This document shows positions 58,201 to 64,000 of a DNA stretch of 64,000 nt, in pieces. A program made the translations under genes and the position numbers. How positions within the stretch are numbered: the first letter of the stretch is position 1; every line of letters begins with the position of its first letter. The stretch comes from Chimonanthus salicifolius (taxonomy: Eukaryota; Streptophyta; Magnoliopsida; Laurales; Calycanthaceae). The stretch lies in contig CM023535.1 of the NCBI GenBank assembly GCA_013350335.1, positions 30,429,631 to 30,493,630 on the forward strand, given 5' to 3'. A model generated the notes under the pieces. It made no database searches. It was not told the origin of the DNA and saw only the letters and a list, made by a program, of their open reading frames with translations.

Positions 58201-59420
58201 CCGAACCCTATGGTTTTCATTCTTAAAATTCCATAATTAAACCATACTTTCCATGGTTTTCATCTTTCCAAAACCCTTAATCATTACCAACTCAACTCCA
58301 TAAATTATGAAAGCTCTTCCATATTTTTTCCTTTCATGGTTTCCAATCCATAAACATAATAAATAAGTCCACATGATTCAATGTCTAAGAAACCCCAAAT
58401 CCATAACTATATTTGGTGGGGTTCGGCCACACACCATGGCCAAACCTCACCCCTTTCTTTTCTATTTAAAATTATTAAAACCATCACCCAATCTTCTTCC
58501 ATGGAGTTCGGCCATACCCCATTGCCTAACCTTATGGTTCCTTATTTTAAATAAATGAAAATCATAAGATCACTTATTGGTTCCACGATTCCTTCGGTTT
58601 TCCGTCGGTTGATCTTGTTCTTCCAATCCTTCTCCTTTCTTAGCCTTTTCTTGTGTATGCCGTGAACCACTTTGTTTTGCTGCTCTTGTACTTGTTGCTG
58701 CCTCTCTTCCTTTGATAATGATTGTCATGCGCCTCTCCTTTGTCTCTTTCTTTCTCTTAAATAAAACTCCACACGATTCCACGTTAAGAAAGTGCCTTGT
58801 GCGCCCCTTCCTTGTTGCCTCTTCCATTTTATTAAACCTTCCCTTAAATCCTATCCTAGATTAGAAGTTGTTATGCGCCCCTTGTTAAATGATCCATGCG
58901 CATATCCCATACATGTGCAAATCCTTCATATTCGACCATTAATATCCATACACGGCCATGCATAATTATTTAATTTTAAACATCTTATTATTTGGCAATC
59001 TTTGTTAAATTAAAACTCCTAAAATCTAGTCATCCATATCTTCCAAATTTCCCTTATGCCCATAATCATAGATATTCAAATCTTCATTTAGATTAGATAT
59101 CTTCTCAAGATTAACATATAAATGTGGATATGGAAGTCCCACATACACGGCCAAGCCATTAATCCAAATTCCTTCATGCGCGTATCCTTTTTAAATGATC
59201 TTTTAGCACTTCATGCGCATGAAATTAATTCAAATCCCTTATTGCATTACTAATTAAATCTAACCCCATTTAATCTATTTGAAACCATTTGCCAAAACCG
59301 TTGGGTCTTAATTGGGCAAAGACCCAACATTTTGCCCATATAAGATCCATATCTAAAATTTATAATTTTAAATGGGTAATTTCTGTAAATATTAATAACT
59401 TGAAAATCCGAGGTGTTACA
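55211..59420 (-). repeat. Right (5') LTR of element J (4,210 bp)
   Basis: It is the uninterrupted partner of the left LTR. Hairpins of the GGTTCGGCCAT type lie from 56619 to 58535, and the 38-bp array at 57735-57975. The acceptor-like ACCCTAG ends at 55690. The donor-like site at 58577 reads AATAAGTG on the minus strand, i.e. the G of GT is changed to A. If the intron is real, splicing from this LTR should fail at the usual site. The LTR ends GAGGTGTTACA. Confidence 0.92.
56619..58535 (-). repeat. GGTTCGGCCAT hairpin array in the right LTR of J
   Basis: About ten copies correspond one to one with those of the left LTR. The copy at 58177-58215 has both arms, while its partner at 50862 has lost the second, so differences arose after insertion. 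Confidence 0.88.
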
Positions 59421-59429
59421 TTACATACC

Positions 59430-59915
59430 TTGGTCATGAAACAAGTATGGGTACAACTTCTAGATCACGTCCTTCCAGTCCCAAGTAGATCCCTCCACTC
59501 CCTGATGCTGCCACAATACATGTACTAAGTGGATGGTCTTACCTCGAAGAATCTGCTCACTCGAACCCAAAATTTTGACTGGTTTTTCTTTATAGTCCAC
59601 ATCCTTTGTGGCTTCAACATCTTCCCAATTTAGCACATGAGAAAGGTCTGAAAGGTACCTTCGATACATGGAACACATTATGGACTCGAGCAAGCTGAGG
59701 TGGAAGTGCAAGTTGATAAGCCATTTCTCCAACTCTACTCCAACTCTAGGAGATAAGTTCCCTTTCTTCTTGAACCTCTGAATACCGCGACGAGGAGAGA
59801 TCTTAAGGAATACATGATCGCCAACTGCAAACTCCAGAGGCCTATGCCTTCGACCCGCGTAACACTTTTGTCGACTTTGTGCTGTGATTAATCTTTGTCG
59901 GACTAGTCAGTTGAT
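59430..59915 (-). pseudogene. Element h integrase C-terminus
   Basis: Minus-strand frames encode [18 protein letters not shown], then LEFAVGDHVFLKISPRRG and KKGNLSPR (the C-terminal DNA-binding domain), then YRRYLSDLSHVLNWEDVE and VKILGSSEQILRGKTIHLV with VLWQHQGVEGSTWDW (chromodomain-like tail, frame 59460-59732). The catalytic core is absent. The segment is joined directly to reverse transcriptase sequence at about 59905. Confidence 0.85.
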
Positions 59916-60223
59916 GGTATCCAGATCGAAGATCAATTTTAGAGAAATACCCAGATCCTCTCAATTGATCAAACAAGTCATCAATTCTAGGGAGGGGAAA
60001 TTTGTTTTTGATAGTGACTTTATTCAGTCGTATAGAAGCAATACAAAACCTCATCGAATCATCCTTCTTTTTAACAAATAAGTTGGTACTGCCCAAGGTG
60101 AGGCGCTAGGTCGAATGAATCCAACCTTCGATAAATCACTCAACTGAGTTCTCAGCTCCTCTTACTCTACTGGTGCCATTCGATATGCAGGCATAGAAAT
60201 GGGCGCAGTACCAGGAATTAAGT
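59905..60223 (-). pseudogene. Element h reverse transcriptase, N-terminal fragment
   Basis: Minus-strand frames read [23 protein letters not shown], then [18 protein letters not shown] and [14 protein letters not shown]: the first conserved blocks of gypsy reverse transcriptase, up to the first catalytic Asp (SKIDLRSGY). The YxDD block, RNase H and the integrase core are deleted. Stops and frame changes are present. Confidence 0.85.
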
Positions 60224-60760
60224 CTATAGCAAATTCAACATCTCGATGAGGAGGTAACCAGTCAGCTTCTCTGGAAACACATCAGGGAATTTGCACACCA
60301 CTCGGGGTAACTGCATGTCTGAAGATTCTGAATTTTCCCAGCCTAAGCTAGCTACCTGGCCAAAGACTCTTTTACGAGGAAAATAAGGTTCAGGGGTTAG
60401 ACTTAATCTTTCACTAAAGGTTATACCTGTAGATGTTCTAACAGATACTTTCCTCTTGGAACAATCTAAGATTACATTGAAAGTAGTCAACCAATCCAAA
60501 CCCAAAATGGCTTCAAAACCAAACATACCCAAAACTAGCAAATCACTTTCTAAATTAACTCCACCAACTGCTATAACACAAGAACGACAATTTTTTCTTA
60601 CTGTAGTGGATCTACGCAATGGCGTCGTAATATGCACAGGCTCATCTGATTCATCCATGTCTAAATCCAACTTATCAACTAAATAGATGATATAAAAGAA
60701 TGCGATGCGCTAGAGTCAAATAAAAGTTTAGCCCAAGTGCCAAAAATTAGGAGTATACCT
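60224..60760 (-). pseudogene. Element h protease region
   Basis: The minus-strand frame 60224-60670 carries MFGFEAILGLDWLTTFNVIL, the conserved C-terminal part of the gypsy protease, and then [11 protein letters not shown], the linker to reverse transcriptase. Just upstream (60699-60725) LFDSSASHSFI is the active-site region, with Ser in place of the Gly of DSG. A stop and a one-base frame change separate it from the rest. Confidence 0.82.
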
Positions 60761-61979
60761 TGCATAATAGCCGATTCGATAATATTACCAACATGCACAG
60801 TAACAACATACACACGACCCTGATTGGTTTGGGGAGGTTGTCCACGTCCTTTGTTTTGCTGATTGTCGTTCTACGGAGGTGGATTGCCATCATTCTGTCT
60901 GTTTGGTTCGTGACAATCTTTAATCATATCCCACTCTTGCCACAATTATAGGAATTTTCGCTCCTAGACAGTTTGCATTTGTTAGTTGTATGACCCAATT
61001 TCTTACAATTATAGCATTGTAATTGAGTCGTTACATGGTTATTTGTCATAGCAGGCGCTTTCTTCTTTTGAGAAAATCTATCAGCTTTTCTTTTCTTATT
61101 TCATGACTGATAAAGATTTATTTTTCAGAGAACTCATTTCCTCTTCCATATATTCTGGCCACTGTACCTTCTGTCAAATTTGCTCTCTAAACACCTTCAG
61201 AATAAGTGGCCTGCCTCATAGGTATCACTGTATGTTGAATTATTTCATACAAGCCCTATTCGAACTTCCTGGACTTAAACATTTCATTCTTGACAAGGTC
61301 AGGACAGTACCTAGCCAATTCGATAAACTTGGTCTCATACTGAGCCACTGTGTCAGATCCTTGGCGAAGATTAAAAAACTCAACCAATTTAGTTTCTCGA
61401 ACAACCTGTGGGAAGTACTTTTCCAGTAATTCTTCAGTTAAATCCTTCCAAGTGATTACTGCAGTTTTCAGATCTAGTCTCGGACAGTTAAACCCACCAC
61501 TGACCTACTTCTTTAACCAACTAGCAGCTTGCCAGTGTTACTCGAGTTTCATCGTCACTGATATTTATGGTCTTGAATATTTTCTCTATTATTCTAATCC
61601 AATCCTGAACAATTAGAGGATTTGGGTCACCTTTGAACTCGGGAGGTGACTGTCTCTTGAATTCTTCGAGAGCAATCATTTTTCTAGTCTTTCTAGTAGT
61701 CCTTGAAGATGAACCACCAGAATGTTCTTTGGTTACTCCTTTAGTGACCACTCCCATTGCCTCATGAATTACTCAAAATACTTCCCTGGTCTCAGGGTTT
61801 ATCGGATAGGGAGGCTACTCCGGGTGATGGGGAGCAGGAGGTGGTGGTGGCGGAGGGTTTGCAGATCCCCCTCATTCAGTGCTTTCTGCCACGCCTTCTG
61901 TGAACTCCTGAACAACTTCACGATGCTCCACAATAGGAGTACCTACTACTTTGCCTCTGCAATTTCCTCTTCTGGCCAT
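60761..61979 (-). pseudogene. Element h gag with zinc knuckle
   Basis: ATG at 61977-61979 (MARRGNCRGK), a proline-rich run (about 61830-61860), then the frame 61521-61757 with SPPEFKGDPNPLIVQDWI, a hallmark of chromovirus Gag. Stops and frameshifts follow. A complete CCHC knuckle, CYNCKKLGHTTNKC, lies at 60975-61016, followed by a damaged second (SYNCGKSGI). The order Gag, protease, reverse transcriptase, integrase on the minus strand fits the orientation given by the primer site. Confidence 0.85.
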
Positions 61980-62148
61980 ATCTATAAAACTCAAATTTAT
62001 CAGTCTCATAAATAGGCAATAATCCATAACTATTAAACAATAGGATACCGATCGAGTTACTCTAACTAAAGAGATTTCTACTCCACTCTACCTAAAATGA
62101 ATTTGGCTTCTTAACTCTTGGCCCAACACAGCCTAGGGGTTGAACCAA

Positions 62149-62163
62149 AGCTCTGATAACCAT
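62149..62163 (-). promoter_or_regulatory. Primer binding site of element h
   Basis: ATGGTTATCAGAGC on the minus strand is the initiator-Met primer site with one extra T, next to the LTR start at 62166. The leader 61980-62148 has no gene. Confidence 0.75.
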
Positions 62164-62165
62164 AT

Positions 62166-62509
62166 TGTAAGGACCAGCCCGTCCTAACACAACAAACGGA
62201 GCTTCATATGAATCGAACAAAATCCAGTTACGGGAATGACAAAACCCTGGCTCACTTTATTTATTATTATTTTTAATATAACTCCGATAACATAATTTAA
62301 AATGATCAAAGTGCAGAATCATTTCAATAATATCGCCATGTCAAGTACTAACATTCCCATATCGGATTAATCCTCATCTAGCATGGAATCAAACCAATAG
62401 TCCAATAAAAAAATCCATTATCATATAGGAGTTCTAATCTCAAATCCAACCGATAAAGTCAATAACAAATGAAATCAAAACTTCCCCAACTACAAGTCGG
62501 AAACTGAAG
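62166..62509 (-). mobile_element. Right (5') LTR of element h, first part
   Basis: It matches 26261-26600 (TGTAAGGACC, CCTAACACAACAAACGGAG, CAATAATATCGCCATGTCAA). It is broken after TGAAG (62505-62509) by LTR L; its continuation is outside the window. Confidence 0.9.
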
Positions 62510-64000
62510 TGTAATAACCCGAATTTTTGATAAATATATATATTGGCATTTATTCATTTTAAATTGAAGTTTGATGTAATAAAATGCCAAATGGACCAAA
62601 TTTTGGGACAATGGCCCAAGGATGGCCCAATTGGACCATGGGTTGGATGAAATCCATTTAATGGGTCAATGAGGACTAATCGGGTCAAGGATGGTCAAAT
62701 TGGGCCCAATACTCATTTGGGACCCAATGGACCCAATTGAGGTAAGCCTAAGGTAAGGAGGGAATTTAATTGGGCCGTGGGCCCAATGTTTACCCAATAA
62801 ACCATGAATTAGAATTAATACATGTAATTGGTCAATGGTAAGTAATCGGGTCAAAGATGGTCAATTTGAGTCAAAGGGCCATGTGGGACCCAATGGGCCA
62901 AGGTAACTAAGCCCTAAGATAAATGGATAAGACAAGAATCTAATTGGGCCATGGGCCCAATGGCAATCCAATAAGAGGGATACAATTAATAAAATTTAAA
63001 TCACCTAAGTTAGGTGATAAATGGACCAAAGTAACATGGCCAATGGGGCCCACCTCCACCTCACCCATTGAGGTGGCGTGTGGACCCAAGAGTAGTGGGG
63101 CCGACCACCATGGTTGACTTGGTCAACCATGGGTGGATCATGGAGGGAAATTAATGGGATTAAATTAAATAGAAAGTGATTAATTAAATTAATCAAGGGA
63201 TCAAGGTGATCTAAGTTAATCAACCTAAGATTAAAATGGTCAAATGGTTAGATGGTCAAAACCACTCCAACAAACACAAACCACCTCAAGAAAACACAAA
63301 TTAAAACCATGGGCTTGAATGGTGGTTGGGTCTCAACCACCACCACCAAAGTCAAACCAACCCATGCTTGGTTGGTGAAGAAATTAATGTTGGAGTGAAG
63401 ACCACTCCAACCACCTCCATTCCATTGCAAACAAACCCATTTCACTCTAGCATTCCTCATACACCAAGAAAAAACGGCACCCACCTTGCAAGAGAGGAGA
63501 AAGAACTTAGAAGAAAAACTTAGAAGGAAAAGAAAAGAAAAGAGGTGAAAGCTTGGATTCACCAGTGGCAGATCAAGAGCTACTATCTTCATCATCTTCC
63601 CCTTTTCCCCTCTCTCAACCTAACCCTGTCTTAGCCGATCCAAACATGTCCCACCATTGATCAAGCACATCTAGTCGATTAAAGATCAAGAAGAAGGAGA
63701 AAAGAGGCCAAGGAAGTTGACGGGAGCAACAAAGACCGGAGGAGTCGTCGGATAGTAAGTATGTTCTAAACAAGAAATTTATTATTTAAGGTTTTTAATT
63801 TTGAAATCCATCCTTGCCATATGATGGTGGCCAAATTATTTTAGGCTATGGAATGGATCTAAAATCCATCAAATGGAAGGCAAAGAAATGGAAGAGATGG
63901 TCTAAGGAAAAAATGAAATGAATGGATTAAGTATGGAAAAGATGGAAGCTTTAATGGATTGAATGGACCTTAGGGTTCGGCCATGTAGCATAGCCGAACC
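62510..64000 (+). mobile_element. LTR L, related to S2 (partial at window edge)
   Basis: It starts TGTAATAACCCG and follows S2 in order: AAATGGACCAAATTTTGGG, CATTTGGGACCCAATGG (62716-62732), ATGGTTGACTTGGTCAACCA (63110-63130), a GA/CT-rich leader (63430-63740), a donor-like GATAG|TAAGT-type site (AGTAAGT, 63755), and the first GGTTCGGCCAT hairpin at the window end. Whether it is a solo LTR or part of a full element cannot be told here. Confidence 0.88.

Larger units (their letters stand above)
44181..59420 (-). mobile_element. Gypsy element J with 4.2-kb LTRs, inside element h
   Basis: Left LTR 44181-52083 (with solo LTR k inside; 4,177 bp without it), internal region 52084-55210, right LTR 55211-59420 (4,210 bp). 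The primer site touches the right LTR. The flanks are GTACA (44176-44180) and TTACA (59421-59425), a duplication with one mismatch. The internal region is only 3.1 kb. It keeps a broken gag with three zinc knuckles and a shortened integrase, but has no protease, reverse transcriptase or RNase H. The integrase matches that of the first element in the window, so both belong to one family. Confidence 0.9.
26261..64000 (-). mobile_element. Gypsy element h (runs past the window), host of the nested cluster
   Basis: Left LTR 26261-44134 (with copia C inside), internal region 44135-62165 (with element J inside), right LTR from 62166 (with LTR L inside). The matching LTR starts, the primer site on the right and the Gag-to-integrase order on the minus strand establish the element. 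Removing the insertions leaves LTRs of about 3.5 kb and an internal region of about 2.8 kb with most of pol deleted. It inserted in the protease region of element G. Confidence 0.85.

Overview
This window is intergenic DNA of a large, repeat-rich plant genome, most likely a flowering plant. I see no host gene, tRNA, rRNA or CRISPR array. Nearly all of it is Ty3/gypsy chromovirus-type LTR retrotransposons, one SIRE/Maximus-like Ty1/copia element, several solo LTRs and unclassified remnants. The evidence for a plant is the chromovirus-type integrase and its C-terminal tail, initiator-Met primer binding sites (GGTATCAGAGC), long (2-4.2 kb) LTRs beginning TGTAAC/TGTAATACC and ending GGCGTTACA, and the SIRE-type polypurine tract and LTR junction. 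All coding regions are partial or broken.

Layout. 1-1140: integrase end of a plus-strand gypsy element, whose 3' LTR (1203-4536) is inserted in an older LTR (remnant 4537-5153). 5154-7895: unclassified sequence with a TATA box, a pyrimidine-rich leader and a splice-donor-like site. 7896-11826: a rearranged retroelement flanked by the duplication ATTAA. Its core is a near-perfect inverted repeat of 1,534-bp LTR arms around a 214-bp spacer. 11832-14936: unclassified LTR-like sequence. From about 14940 a plus-strand gypsy element (called G here) begins. Its gag-protease gene is cut into pieces by element E (16467-21314, which contains solo LTR d, 17632-19606), by solo LTR f (21853-25299) and by element h (26261 to beyond the window).

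Element h is minus-strand. Its left LTR contains a copia element (C, 29384-43706), which itself contains solo LTRs S1 (34312-37361) and S2 (39491-43383). Its internal region contains element J (44181-59420), whose left LTR contains solo LTR k (45574-49294). Its right LTR (62166-62509) is interrupted by another LTR (L, from 62510). Nine nested insertions show direct target-site duplications (eight perfect, one with a single mismatch), so the insertion order can be read to four levels.

The most unusual theme is that the gypsy LTRs share an architecture. An upstream palindromic module is followed by a pyrimidine-rich leader, then a strong 5' splice-site match (GGTAAGT). A 0.7-2.9 kb stretch packed with short inverted repeats follows, and then a branch-point-like CTAAC, a pyrimidine tract and AG. 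The inverted repeat is usually GGGTTCGGCCAT...ATGGCCGAACCC, but in S1 it is the unrelated TTCAGCCGACTGAATC type. The large palindrome at 7896-11826 has its breakpoints exactly in one of these hairpins, and comparison of paired LTRs shows hairpins losing an arm. I infer an LTR family with a leader intron carrying exchangeable hairpin cassettes that promote rearrangement. This is read from sequence only and has not been tested.
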